A stretch of DNA of 59,633 nucleotides from a virus (IMGVR_UViG_3300032323_001198:1-59633), one strand, 5' to 3'; positions 39,765 to 48,033 are shown, numbered from the stretch's first letter. Numbers and translations: made by a program. Notes: generated from the sequence alone by a model not told the origin.

Positions 39765-40090
39765 AAGCACAAACTCCAGCCGAAGGTATTTTGAAAACTC
39801 ACGACTTTGGAAATTCAAAATGGTATCAGGTTGTCTGCGGTTGCGGACAACCGGATCACAGTCTTAGTGTAGAAGTTGAAGCAGAAGATGTTGGAGTTAG
39901 TGTTAACACCTATGTAACTGTCAAATCACCATTTTGGTCTATGAATAGGTTTAAACAAATTTGGCTGTTGCTAACCCGCGGTTATCTAGAGCACGAGTCT
40001 ACTATTGTTATGACTGAGCAGCAGGCTCTTAACTACGCAGAAACTATTAAATCCGCAATTCAAGATGTCAAAGATTTCAAAAAGCCCTGA
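39761..40090 (+). CDS. 109-residue hypothetical phage protein
   Basis: A small protein with VVCGCGQPDHSLSVEVEAED (possible metal site C-x-C-G, unproven) and a central aromatic stretch FWSMNRFKQIWLLLTRG. A member of the hypothetical-gene block expressed from 38520. It overlaps both neighbours. Confidence 0.6.
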   Translation: MKAQTPAEGILKTHDFGNSKWYQVVCGCGQPDHSLSVEVEAEDVGVSVNTYVTVKSPFWSMNRFKQIWLLLTRGYLEHESTIVMTEQQALNYAETIKSAIQDVKDFKKP

Positions 40091-40658
40091 TCGACACTCT
40101 TTCCAAAAAGAAGGCTATGTTCGGCGTCAGGAAGAAGCAGGTGAACCCGTCAGCGAAGATTATCTTGATTGGTTTGAAAAGATAATTGACAACCATAAAC
40201 GTAAGTTTGACGACCCTGCGAGTCGTGTGAACAATATGGAATACGATCTCTTAACCACTGATTGGATTTTAGAGAAGGTTCGTGCCGACGATGCATATGC
40301 TCAAAACTTATATGCGGCGATCTGCAACAACGATTTTATCCCCCTTGATGTTGTTCCTATCCTTAGACAGGACCCAGAAAAAGACTATTGGGGTGCTTCT
40401 TGGCGTTCTGCTGGGGGCATAATTGCAGATATGCAAGAAAAGGGTGATTACATCGATTGGTACTGTTCGGGTATTCGTGATATTGGTCTGTACGATCATT
40501 ACAATGAAAAAGAAGAATTTACCAAAGAACAATTGGCTCATTTAGAAATAACTAAAAGATATGTACCAGAAGGTTGTATAACCGACGAGATCCGGAATGA
40601 TCTTCAACGTCTTGGTTGGGCAGTGGCGCCCGATGGAGATTGGAAAAAGTTTGTTTAA
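40065..40658 (+). CDS. 197-residue hypothetical phage protein
   Basis: An acidic soluble protein overlapping the previous gene by 26 bases. Segments EEAGEPVSEDYLDWFEKI and LDVVPILRQDPEKDYWG are distinctive but unassigned. No catalytic motif is recognised. Confidence 0.6.
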   Translation: MSKISKSPDRHSFQKEGYVRRQEEAGEPVSEDYLDWFEKIIDNHKRKFDDPASRVNNMEYDLLTTDWILEKVRADDAYAQNLYAAICNNDFIPLDVVPILRQDPEKDYWGASWRSAGGIIADMQEKGDYIDWYCSGIRDIGLYDHYNEKEEFTKEQLAHLEITKRYVPEGCITDEIRNDLQRLGWAVAPDGDWKKFV

Positions 40659-40683
40659 CCTAATAGGAGAAAAGTGAATCAAA

Positions 40684-40872
40684 ATGACCTGGGAACTGTA
40701 TGAGGTCTGGTCCGACATCGACGGACACGAAGAACTAGTAGATACTACCAAAAGTAAAAAAGAAGCACAGGCACTAGCCAAAAAAACTCTAAACGAGGGT
40801 GCTGATGAAGTTTGGATCTATAGAGAAACCGGTGCCGGTGACTACGAAGAAATTGAGCGGTTGACATTGTGA
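40684..40872 (+). CDS. 62-residue acidic hypothetical protein
   Basis: A compact protein with alternating strands and one helix (WELYEVWSD, KKEAQALAKKTL, EVWIYRETG), suggesting a small alpha/beta fold. TAGGAG lies about 14 bases before the ATG. The last 12 bases overlap the promoter at 40861. Unknown function. Confidence 0.6.
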   Translation: MTWELYEVWSDIDGHEELVDTTKSKKEAQALAKKTLNEGADEVWIYRETGAGDYEEIERLTL

Positions 40873-40889
40873 CAGAATGGTGTTATAAT
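40861..40889 (+). promoter_or_regulatory. perfect-consensus sigma70 promoter
   Basis: TTGACA 40861-40866, 17-base spacer, TATAAT 40884-40889. CTAGGAGC precedes the ATG at 40921. Confidence 0.88.
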
Positions 40890-40920
40890 ATACATATACT
40901 GAAACAACTAGGAGCATACA

Positions 40921-42096
40921 ATGGCAACTAAAACTCGAGTTACTAAAAAGCATGTAGCAGAACATCGTGCCAAGCAGGCACGTGATCTTAGTCCAAAATG
41001 GGAAGGCCATGAGTCTTGGGATGAGAATCAGTTTTTGCGATTCTTTCATGTTTCTATGAACTATTATCGGCTCGAGTCTAACGGTCGCGATCTCAAGCCC
41101 AAAGTCATTAATTGGATGAGCGCAAACGGTTATACCAAAGATCAAATTAAAGCATTCAAAGATACTAAAGATTTTCGTTGTAATACTACCATGGGTTCTA
41201 TTGCAGCCAATCTTCTGCGTGGGATGCCTCCTGTTCGAGCAGACTTTAATGATGGCCGGAGTACTGCACAATGGTTGATTCAGCAGATTTCAACTGTAAT
41301 TGAAAATGGCAAGAATGATGCTGAACCAGAAGTTATTGAAGAAAAAAATACTATGCCCGTGGTTTCTATACAAGAAAGAGTACGAGAAGCCACTTTCGGA
41401 ATGACTGAAGAGATTGAGGAGGCTATTGAATCTTTTTCGGCAGACCCTGAATCATTTGATCCTAAAGCATTCAAAGTTTTAAATTTACTGCGTGGCAAAC
41501 AGGTCAAAGCCGCACATGCTCGTATCATCAAAGACTTTTATCAACGTCAGTATGATGAATATCTAGAAGTGCAAGAGGGCAAATGCGATCAACTCAAAGA
41601 AGCATACAGCCATCTGTCTAAAGCACAGATCAAAAAAATCATTGTATTTTACCACGAAATTATCTCGGCCTGCGATATGCTAATGCAAGAAGCCAAGGTT
41701 AATCGCAAGCCACGTGCTAAGAAGTCTAAGCCTGTTGAGAAGATCGTAGAAAAACTCAAGTTCCTTAAACAAGACGAAAAACTCAAGTTGGTTTCTATTG
41801 CTCCTGCTGATATTGTAGGTGCTAAAGAACTGTGGATTTACAACACCAAAAGTCGCAAGTTGGGCAAATATGTTGCTGGTGAATTCAACGATCTTGGTGT
41901 AAAAGGTACTTCAATCACAGGGTTTGATGAGATTAAATCTGTGCAAAAAACCCTGCGCAAGCCAGAAGAACAACTCAAAGAATTTAAAAATTCTGGTAAA
42001 GTTGCTCTGCGCAAGTTTTTAGATGACATCAAAGCCGTTGATATTAAACTCAACGGGCGAATTAACGAAGATACTATTCTTCTAAAAACACAATAA
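40921..42096 (+). CDS. 391-residue hypothetical phage protein, DNA-contact-like basic linker
   Basis: A soluble protein with its own consensus promoter. The N-terminal 90 residues (GHESWDENQFLRFFHVSMNYY) and a Lys-rich linker near 265-285 (NRKPRAKKSKP) suggest nucleic-acid binding, but no known domain is seen. The C-terminal 100 residues form a distinct beta-containing segment (AKELWIYNTKSRKLG). A strong promoter implies abundant early expression. Function unknown. Confidence 0.65.
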   Translation: MATKTRVTKKHVAEHRAKQARDLSPKWEGHESWDENQFLRFFHVSMNYYRLESNGRDLKPKVINWMSANGYTKDQIKAFKDTKDFRCNTTMGSIAANLLRGMPPVRADFNDGRSTAQWLIQQISTVIENGKNDAEPEVIEEKNTMPVVSIQERVREATFGMTEEIEEAIESFSADPESFDPKAFKVLNLLRGKQVKAAHARIIKDFYQRQYDEYLEVQEGKCDQLKEAYSHLSKAQIKKIIVFYHEIISACDMLMQEAKVNRKPRAKKSKPVEKIVEKLKFLKQDEKLKLVSIAPADIVGAKELWIYNTKSRKLGKYVAGEFNDLGVKGTSITGFDEIKSVQKTLRKPEEQLKEFKNSGKVALRKFLDDIKAVDIKLNGRINEDTILLKTQ

Positions 42097-42114
42097 TGTT
42101 TGTGCTAGGAGTTT

Positions 42115-42122
42115 GATAAATA
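42115..42122 (+). promoter_or_regulatory. late-type promoter GATAAATA, 5 nt before ATG
   Basis: The motif ends five bases before the ATG at 42128, which decides that start over an upstream TTG at 42113. Confidence 0.55.
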
Positions 42123-42127
42123 CTGGT

Positions 42128-43003
42128 ATGAACAATACCAATCTCGATCAAACTCTAGCAGATCTTAACAAAATAATTAAAGATCTAGCCGAAGCCGCAC
42201 ACCAACCTGTTGCGCAAGAAGTAACACAGTTCCTTGAATTTCGTGCTAAAAAAGGCGAAAATAACAACGGTAAAGGTGTTATATGGAGTGGCGACGGTTA
42301 TACAAAACAGTTCGTTTTCAGCACAGGTCCTGACAAATTCTTTTCTTCAGAAAGCATCGATCTAAACAAGGGCAAAAGCCTAAGCATTGGCGGTGTTAAA
42401 ACTTTAGATGACAAAGAATTAGGCTCTAATGTTACCAAAAGTAATCTACAACAAGTGGGTAGATTAAAAGGGCTGATCGTAGATGGTTCAGTAAGTATCA
42501 ATCAATATCTGATTTATAATGCGGCTACTGATCGTTTAGGATTAGGCACCGAAGCACCTAATGCTGCATTCAGTGTTGCAGAAATGGGCATCGAAGTCAT
42601 GGTAGGAACTAACGATGACTTTCACGGCATGGTTGGCACTTATGCGTCTACCGACTTTGATATTGTCACTGATAATACTACAAGAATTAACGTTGCTGCC
42701 AACGGTAACATATTACTTGGTAATTTTAATAGAAACCCTATACAAGTTTCAATCAATGGTAAACTTGCTATAGGTGTTAAGAATCCAGATCCTAATGTTG
42801 ATCTACATGTTGCTGGACCAGTAAGATTTAATAATCATTTACACACCTACGGTGCAGCACCTCCCAGTGAAGGCACACATCAACTAGGTGACATTGTTTG
42901 GAACAGCGCCCCTAGAGTAGGTGCCGGTATCGGTTGGGTATGTCTGAGAGCAGGTAGTCCAGGCGCTTGGTACCCATTCGGCGAAATCAAAGAAAGAGGT
43001 TAA
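42128..43003 (+). CDS. virion structural / fibre-associated protein
   Basis: A 291-residue protein with fibre-like beta repeats (GLIVDGSVSINQYLIYN, RLGLGTEAPNAAFSV, KLAIGVKNPDPNVDLHV) and a C-terminal GWVCLRAGSPGAWYPFG that is common at the end of phage fibre proteins. The N-terminal 45 residues are helical. A late-type promoter fits a structural role. It stands one base before the next gene. Confidence 0.7.
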   Translation: MNNTNLDQTLADLNKIIKDLAEAAHQPVAQEVTQFLEFRAKKGENNNGKGVIWSGDGYTKQFVFSTGPDKFFSSESIDLNKGKSLSIGGVKTLDDKELGSNVTKSNLQQVGRLKGLIVDGSVSINQYLIYNAATDRLGLGTEAPNAAFSVAEMGIEVMVGTNDDFHGMVGTYASTDFDIVTDNTTRINVAANGNILLGNFNRNPIQVSINGKLAIGVKNPDPNVDLHVAGPVRFNNHLHTYGAAPPSEGTHQLGDIVWNSAPRVGAGIGWVCLRAGSPGAWYPFGEIKERG

Positions 43004-43004
43004 T

Positions 43005-43643
43005 ATGCGAGCCCTAGTGATAGGGAACGGCGAAAGTCGACGCAACATCAACATCGGCAGTTTTCAAGATCATACATTGATCGGCTGTAATGCCTTGCAC
43101 AGAGACCTCACCGTAGATCATCTTGTCTGTTGCGATCAAAGAATGGTACGAGAAGCAGTTGAAAATCCCAACACCATAAACACTACCATCTATGTAAGAG
43201 ACCTTTGGTATCATTATTTTAGAAAGATAAGAAAAAACAAAAATATTAGTCTTGTGCCTGATCTTCCTTATAAAGGAGATCGGAGACATGATCAATCTAT
43301 ACACTGGGGTAGTGGTCCGTATGCAGTACTATTGGCCTGCGTTTTAGAACACAGAGAAATTTCTATGATAGGGTTTGATCTTTATGCCAAAGAAGATCGT
43401 GTCAATAACATATACAAAGGCACTCCCAATTATGCTAGGTCAGAGTCATCTCCAATCGATCCTGCGTATTGGGTCTATCAGATAGGAAAAATATTTCATC
43501 ATTTTCCAGATACTCAATTTAATATCTATAATTATTCCAGTTGGCAATGTCCATTAGATTGGCAAAAAGAAAATGTCCAGTTATGTCATATTGATGTTGA
43601 CCTTAATGTAAATATATCTTATAATAGTTCAACAGTGGTCTAA
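43005..43643 (+). CDS. Rossmann-like protein, possibly glycan-related (DUF115-like)
   Basis: A 212-residue protein opening with ALVIGNGESRR, a nucleotide-binding-like loop, followed by TLIGCNALHRD, VCCDQRM and SGPYAVLLACVL. The pattern recalls DUF115/MptE-like and some sialyltransferase-like proteins that act on sugars, but assignment is weak. Neighbouring glycosyltransferase and kdsA genes support a glycan link by context only. Confidence 0.5.
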   Translation: MRALVIGNGESRRNINIGSFQDHTLIGCNALHRDLTVDHLVCCDQRMVREAVENPNTINTTIYVRDLWYHYFRKIRKNKNISLVPDLPYKGDRRHDQSIHWGSGPYAVLLACVLEHREISMIGFDLYAKEDRVNNIYKGTPNYARSESSPIDPAYWVYQIGKIFHHFPDTQFNIYNYSSWQCPLDWQKENVQLCHIDVDLNVNISYNSSTVV

Positions 43644-43710
43644 GACGTTCACCCCACTTTAAATACTCTGCATGTCATCAAACTTGCTACCTATATAAAG
43701 GAGACTAGAG

Positions 43711-44238
43711 ATGGCAAAATATCTTTCAACAAAAACTTACGGCAACGACAGAGGGCTGTCATGCTGTTTTAGACAATGGCGTTCAACGCACTCACATTGT
43801 TCTATGCTACATGGTTACTCCATTGGCATTAAACTAATCTTTGAATCAGAAACCTTAGATGATCGCAATTGGGTCATGGACTTTGGCGGGCTCAAAGCAT
43901 TCAAAGAATGGAGTGAATGGCAATTTGATCATACACTAGTTATTGGCAAAGACGATCCAGAACGTGGCACATTTGTAGAACTAAACAAAATCCAAGGTGG
44001 TTTTAAAAACATGGGCATCATCGATCTACGTATTGTAGATGGTGTAGGCTGTGAAATGTTTGCCGAGTTAGTTTACAAGACTATGAACGAAATTCTAACT
44101 GCTTATCAAGAAGGCCGTGGCTGGACACATCCTGACGGTCGTGTTTTTGAAGCACGTTATCCTGTTGGCGTAGGCGTTAAACTAAAATCTGCCGAAGTAT
44201 TCGAACACGCAGGTAATTCTGCAATATACGAAGGATGA
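43711..44238 (+). CDS. queD: QueD/6-pyruvoyl-tetrahydropterin-synthase-like protein
   Basis: A 175-residue member of the PTPS/QueD family, which makes 6-carboxytetrahydropterin on the way to 7-deazaguanines. Seen: THSHCSMLHGYS with His ligand(s), catalytic-type C30 and H34, MDFGGLK, FDHTLV and SAEVFEHAG. The third zinc ligand of the usual LHGH is Tyr here (LHGY), so metal binding may be altered. TATAAAGGAGAC supplies the ribosome-binding site. Other queuosine genes are not in this window. It may serve DNA or tRNA base modification. Confidence 0.78.
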   Translation: MAKYLSTKTYGNDRGLSCCFRQWRSTHSHCSMLHGYSIGIKLIFESETLDDRNWVMDFGGLKAFKEWSEWQFDHTLVIGKDDPERGTFVELNKIQGGFKNMGIIDLRIVDGVGCEMFAELVYKTMNEILTAYQEGRGWTHPDGRVFEARYPVGVGVKLKSAEVFEHAGNSAIYEG

Positions 44239-44426
44239 ATAGTTTTGAACGTATATGGGCTCGGGCAACTGGGCACCTAATGGGGCAGACGGACGAAGAT
44301 CGTCCAGATGTTCCTATTCTCACTTTACGAGAAGCACGTATAGCATTATTCTTAAAAACATTCTGGGTAATCATTCATGTAATTACCTGTCTGTTTATTA
44401 TTGCCAACGTCATTAGACACTGGTAA
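44235..44426 (+). CDS. 63-residue single-pass membrane protein
   Basis: A polar N-terminal half (ATGHLMGQTDEDRPD) is followed by one hydrophobic helix (about residues 38-60). It starts on an ATGA overlap with the queD-like gene. Orientation and role unknown; small phage inner-membrane proteins sometimes affect superinfection or lysis. Confidence 0.65.
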   Translation: MNSFERIWARATGHLMGQTDEDRPDVPILTLREARIALFLKTFWVIIHVITCLFIIANVIRHW

Positions 44427-44430
44427 ATAT
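44423..44430 (+). promoter_or_regulatory. late-type promoter GTAAATAT, 3 nt before ATG
   Basis: The motif overlaps the stop of the membrane protein gene and ends three bases before the kdsA ATG at 44434. Confidence 0.5.
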
Positions 44431-44433
44431 TTT

Positions 44434-45258
44434 ATGCGTACATTTTCAATCAATAAAATAGTTGCCGGTAATGAGAATAAAATTTTTCTCATTGCTGGTC
44501 CCTGCCAAATAGAAAGTCAAGATCATGCAGAACAAACTGCAGGTCGTATCAAAGAAGTCTGCGATGAGTTAGATATTGATCTCATATACAAAAGCAGTTT
44601 TGACAAAGCCAACCGATCTAGTATTAATACCAAAAGAGGTATAGGTATAGACGAGGGTTTAAAGATACTTAATTCTATTAAACACGAATTTGGTATCCCT
44701 GTGCTTACAGACATACACGAAAGTTATCAAGCAGAATTATCAGCAGATGCAGGTATAGATGTACTACAGATACCAGCATTCCTATGTAGGCAAACTGATT
44801 TATTATTGGCTGCAGGGAAAACTAATTGTGCAATTAATGTCAAAAAAGGACAATTTCTTGCACCACACGATATGAAGAACGTTGCGGAAAAAATTGCCTC
44901 TACTGGCAATCATCGTATTATGTTATGTGAAAGAGGATACACTCATGGATATAATAATCTTGTTGTTGATATGCGTAGTCTACCCATTATGGCAAGCACC
45001 GGGTATCCAGTGGTCTTTGATGCTACACATTCTGTTCAACAGCCTGGAGGAATGGGAGAACGATCCGGCGGTGATCGAACTATGGTCCCATACCTGGCGA
45101 GGGCGGCTGTAGCCACAGGGTGTGTTGCTGGTGTATTCATGGAAGTACATGAAGATCCAGATTCTGCTCCCAGCGACGGGCCTAACATGATCAAACTTAA
45201 AGACCTTAAAGGGGTCTTAGAAAAACTTGTAGACATAGACAGAATAGTTAAATTATAA
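44434..45258 (+). CDS. kdsA: 3-deoxy-D-manno-octulosonate-8-phosphate synthase
   Basis: A 274-residue KdsA, condensing arabinose-5-phosphate and phosphoenolpyruvate into Kdo-8-phosphate, the first committed step to the Kdo of Gram-negative LPS. Family blocks are complete: GPCQIES, KSSFDKANRSS, DIHES, NVKKGQFLAP, ERGYTHGYNNLVVDMR, DATHSVQQPGG and EVHEDPDSAPSDGPNM. The ATG at 44434 is preferred over a TTG 33 bases upstream. It is followed directly by a glycosyltransferase gene, suggesting alteration or maintenance of host LPS during infection. Confidence 0.95.
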   Translation: MRTFSINKIVAGNENKIFLIAGPCQIESQDHAEQTAGRIKEVCDELDIDLIYKSSFDKANRSSINTKRGIGIDEGLKILNSIKHEFGIPVLTDIHESYQAELSADAGIDVLQIPAFLCRQTDLLLAAGKTNCAINVKKGQFLAPHDMKNVAEKIASTGNHRIMLCERGYTHGYNNLVVDMRSLPIMASTGYPVVFDATHSVQQPGGMGERSGGDRTMVPYLARAAVATGCVAGVFMEVHEDPDSAPSDGPNMIKLKDLKGVLEKLVDIDRIVKL

Positions 45259-46089
45259 ATGAATTACGACAGGGGACTCCTTAAAGAAACATTAAGCAAG
45301 GAGCAATGGAGACATTTTAAAAGAACTGGCGAACTTCCTGAAAGTTTCGTCATTCCATCTATCGAACCCGAACCTATCATCACAGACATTAACGAACGTA
45401 TCACTGTTCTCTGTGTACGGTTTGGTACAAAGTACGGTCCAGAATACGTAGAAAAATTACGCAACATGGTCGCAAGACATCTCACAGTGCCTTATGAATT
45501 CTGCTGTCTTACTGACGATCAAACTCCGATAGAAGGTGTAACTTCAATTGTAAGACCTAACGAAGGCTATCCTAAAGGATGGTGGCATAAGGTACACATG
45601 TTTGACCCGAATCTAGGACTTAAGGGCAGAGTTCTATATATGGATCTAGATGTTATCATACATTCAAACATAAACAAATTGATTGCCAATCAAGGAAATC
45701 AGTTTTTGGGTATCAGAGATTTCAATCGTAAATTTAATCCCACATGGAATATTTTAAACAGTTCTGTCATGAGTTGGCCTGCCGGGCTTCATCCAGATAT
45801 CTACACCGTTTTCAAAACTGATCCAAAAAAAGCACAAAGAATGCACGGTGATCAAGATTGGATTTGGCATGTGGCTAAATCCAGAATTACATTTTGGTCC
45901 GATCGTTGGATACAAAGTTACAAATGGGAAATCCGAGATCGCAGTGAAATATTGTATAGCGGAAACAAGCGTGTGTTCAAAACCGTAAGAAACGTCGCGA
46001 TACCTAGAGATTGTTCAATATGCGTGTTTCACGGAGATCCAAATCCTCACGAAGTTCAAGATCCATATGTACTTGACAACTGGCGATAA
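45259..46089 (+). CDS. glycosyltransferase-like protein (GT-A fold, DxD)
   Basis: A 276-residue protein with ITVLCVRFGTKYG, GWWHKVHMFDPNLGLKGRVLYMDLDVII (the D-x-D of GT8-like enzymes), NSSVMSWPAG and MHGDQDWI (second metal or acceptor motif). This pattern matches phage and bacterial GT-A glycosyltransferases that act on nucleotide sugars. It begins right after the kdsA stop, with a ribosome-binding site inside kdsA. Probably decorates LPS, teichoic-like or virion targets; not decided by sequence. Confidence 0.75.
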   Translation: MNYDRGLLKETLSKEQWRHFKRTGELPESFVIPSIEPEPIITDINERITVLCVRFGTKYGPEYVEKLRNMVARHLTVPYEFCCLTDDQTPIEGVTSIVRPNEGYPKGWWHKVHMFDPNLGLKGRVLYMDLDVIIHSNINKLIANQGNQFLGIRDFNRKFNPTWNILNSSVMSWPAGLHPDIYTVFKTDPKKAQRMHGDQDWIWHVAKSRITFWSDRWIQSYKWEIRDRSEILYSGNKRVFKTVRNVAIPRDCSICVFHGDPNPHEVQDPYVLDNWR

Positions 46090-46101
46090 AGATGTTATAC
46101 T
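46073..46101 (+). promoter_or_regulatory. sigma70-type promoter, leaderless output
   Basis: TTGACA 46073-46078, 17-base spacer, TATACT 46096-46101. The next ATG (46108) is seven bases after the -10 box, so the UV endonuclease mRNA is predicted to be leaderless. Confidence 0.8.
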
Positions 46102-46107
46102 TACAGT

Positions 46108-47169
46108 ATGATTAAAAAAATTGGCTTCGCTTGCAAATGGATTGACCGTCCCGATCAGGTAAACGGTATTAAACCCAAGGACGACTGTAAAAAATACAAC
46201 ACAGGTTCTACTACTGTGGCTTGGTTAAATAGACAAACCAAGGATGTGGCTGTAGAAAAACTATGGTCGTTGATGGAACAAAATATAGAATCGTGTCGAC
46301 TATTGGTTGAGCGAGTAGGAGAATTAGATGAAGATCTTAGAATGGTACGACTCAGTAGTGATATACTACCTGTCTACACTGAGCCAACTTGGGGCTGGTT
46401 TTGGCGGCTTCCCGATGTTAGAGCATATTGTGAAAGAGGATTTAAGCAGATCGGAGATGTGGCTAGGTCGCGTGGCGTTCGGTTGTCTTTTCATCCTGGC
46501 CAGTTTTGCGTGTTGGCATCTGATAACCCAGATATCGTAAATCGATCTATCGAAGAATTTGAATACCATGTCGATATGGCTCGATGGATGGGCTATGGTC
46601 AAAAGTTTCAGGACTATAAGATTAATGTGCATATTGCTGGTCGGCAAGGTCCGCAAGGTATCGTTACTGCTCTAAGTCGTATGACGCCTGAGGCTCGCAA
46701 TTGCCTTACTATCGAGAATGACGAAATGACCTGGGGTATCGAACACAGTCTTGAACTAGTCGATCACTGTGCTTTAGTCTTAGACATACATCACCATTGG
46801 ATTAAATCTGGAGAATATATTGAACCATCTGACGACCGTGTTAAAAGGATTATTGATAGTTGGCGTGGTCAGCGTCCTGTCATACATTATAGTGTATCAC
46901 GGGAAGAGCATCTTATTGACCATCCCAGACACATCCGTCCCGATCTTTGGACGCTATTAGAATCTGGACACAAAAAAGCAAAACTCAGAGCACATTCAAA
47001 CTTCTACTGGAACACAGCAGTGAATCAATGGGCACTGAGTTTTAGGGATAACTTCGATATGATGTGCGAAAGCAAGGCTAAAAATCTAGCATCGTTCGCA
47101 CTATACGAAGAGGCTAAAGGTATTACTTTGCCTGTGGCTTGCGACCACGAGTCGGTGCTACTTTCTTAA
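46108..47169 (+). CDS. uvsE: UV damage endonuclease (UvdE/UvsE family)
   Basis: A 353-residue enzyme that nicks DNA 5' of UV photoproducts. TIM-barrel landmarks: GFACKW opening, YNTGSTT, RLSSDILP, LSFHPGQFCVLAS, NVHIAGRQGPQG, CLTIENDEM, VLDIHHHWI and IHYSVSREEH, which supply the His/Glu/Asp metal ligands. Length is normal for the family. It is transcribed from its own promoter and predicted leaderless. The 3' end overlaps the convergent dockerin-like gene by 47 bases. Confidence 0.92.
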   Translation: MIKKIGFACKWIDRPDQVNGIKPKDDCKKYNTGSTTVAWLNRQTKDVAVEKLWSLMEQNIESCRLLVERVGELDEDLRMVRLSSDILPVYTEPTWGWFWRLPDVRAYCERGFKQIGDVARSRGVRLSFHPGQFCVLASDNPDIVNRSIEEFEYHVDMARWMGYGQKFQDYKINVHIAGRQGPQGIVTALSRMTPEARNCLTIENDEMTWGIEHSLELVDHCALVLDIHHHWIKSGEYIEPSDDRVKRIIDSWRGQRPVIHYSVSREEHLIDHPRHIRPDLWTLLESGHKKAKLRAHSNFYWNTAVNQWALSFRDNFDMMCESKAKNLASFALYEEAKGITLPVACDHESVLLS

Positions 47170-47434
47170 CAGTTTCTTTGGCTTTGGCAGTTGTTTTTTT
47201 GGCAACTGTTTTAGCCTTTTCTGTAACGACTTTTACGTCAGCAGCATCAACCTTACCGTCCTTGTTAACGTCTGCAGTTTCTTTAGCACCGCAGACAACA
47301 TTTTGGACAGCGGCCTTAACATCAGCAGAGTCTACTTTGCCGTCATTGTTTACATCCAATCCTTTAGAACTGCGATTGTAATAAATGAAAGCACCGATGA
47401 CTACTACGGCGATTGCTAAAAGTACGATTTCCAT
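47123..47434 (-). CDS. membrane-anchored protein with two dockerin-like Ca2+ loops
   Basis: A 103-residue protein: an N-terminal hydrophobic helix (residues 2-19), then two repeats LDVNNDGKVDSADV and ADVNKDGKVDAADV, each with the D-x-N-x-D-G-x-(V)-D pattern of dockerin/EF-hand calcium loops, then a Lys/Ala/Thr-rich basic tail. AAGGAG precedes the ATG. Dockerins pair with cohesins in cellulosomes; here a role at the cell envelope or in holding something at the membrane is only inference. Expressed from a minus-strand TATAAATA at 47455-47462. Confidence 0.75.
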   Translation of the reverse strand: MEIVLLAIAVVVIGAFIYYNRSSKGLDVNNDGKVDSADVKAAVQNVVCGAKETADVNKDGKVDAADVKVVTEKAKTVAKKTTAKAKETVKKVAPTRGRKPQAK

Positions 47435-47454
47435 GGTTAAATCTCCTTGTGGAT

Positions 47455-47462
47455 TATTTATA
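47455..47462 (-). promoter_or_regulatory. late-type promoter TATAAATA
   Basis: Minus-strand motif 20 bases before the ATG at 47434, with AAGGAG between. Confidence 0.6.
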
Positions 47463-47464
47463 CG

Positions 47465-47472
47465 GTAAATAT
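47465..47472 (+). promoter_or_regulatory. late-type promoter GTAAATAT, 6 nt before ATG
   Basis: Plus-strand motif back to back with 47455-47462, preceding the SOD-family ATG at 47479. Confidence 0.55.
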
Positions 47473-47478
47473 TAGACC

Positions 47479-48033
47479 ATGCTACATTTTATTAAAAGTT
47501 TAACAGAAAATACAGACAAAAGAGAATTATATCAGGAAAAGTTAAAGTTTGATAAAAACGAACTGGAACCTGTTATGAGTGAAGCCACTATCAAATATCA
47601 CTACGATGGTTTGGCTGCAAAATATTCAGATCGCTATAATAAAGGCGAAGGGGATCCCGATTTTAACTACGGGGGTGCTATTTTACACAATATCTTCTTT
47701 GCCAATTTAACCCCGCCTAGAGCAGCAAATAAACCCGAGGGAATCAGTAAATCTATTATAGATAATGTCTACGGTAATTTTGACAAGTTTAAAGAAGCCG
47801 TTGAAAAAGAATTTATGGCCGCCCAAGGATCTAATTGGATTTATATGGATACCAGCGGAAAACTTCATACTATTCATAATCACGAATATAAAAAAACAAT
47901 GAAGATTGCTCTGTTAATCGATGCTTGGGAGCATGCTTGGGCCCTTGATTATCAGCAGGATAAAGCCAAATATCTACAAAACATTTGGCGAATTGTTAAT
48001 TGGGAAGTTGTTGATATTAGACTAGGAGTATAA
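47479..48033 (+). CDS. iron/manganese superoxide dismutase family protein, diverged
   Basis: A 184-residue SOD-fold protein. The four metal ligands are present: H41 (IKYHYDG), H70 (AILHNIFF), and D148 plus H152 (DAWEHAW). The C-terminal NIWRIVNWEVV is typical. Second-sphere residues differ from active FeSODs: the K-H-H after the first ligand motif is missing (YHYDGLAAKY), and the Gln before the second ligand is not seen. It may be a divergent SOD or a family member with another role. Located before the iscU-iscA genes. Confidence 0.75.
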   Translation: MLHFIKSLTENTDKRELYQEKLKFDKNELEPVMSEATIKYHYDGLAAKYSDRYNKGEGDPDFNYGGAILHNIFFANLTPPRAANKPEGISKSIIDNVYGNFDKFKEAVEKEFMAAQGSNWIYMDTSGKLHTIHNHEYKKTMKIALLIDAWEHAWALDYQQDKAKYLQNIWRIVNWEVVDIRLGV

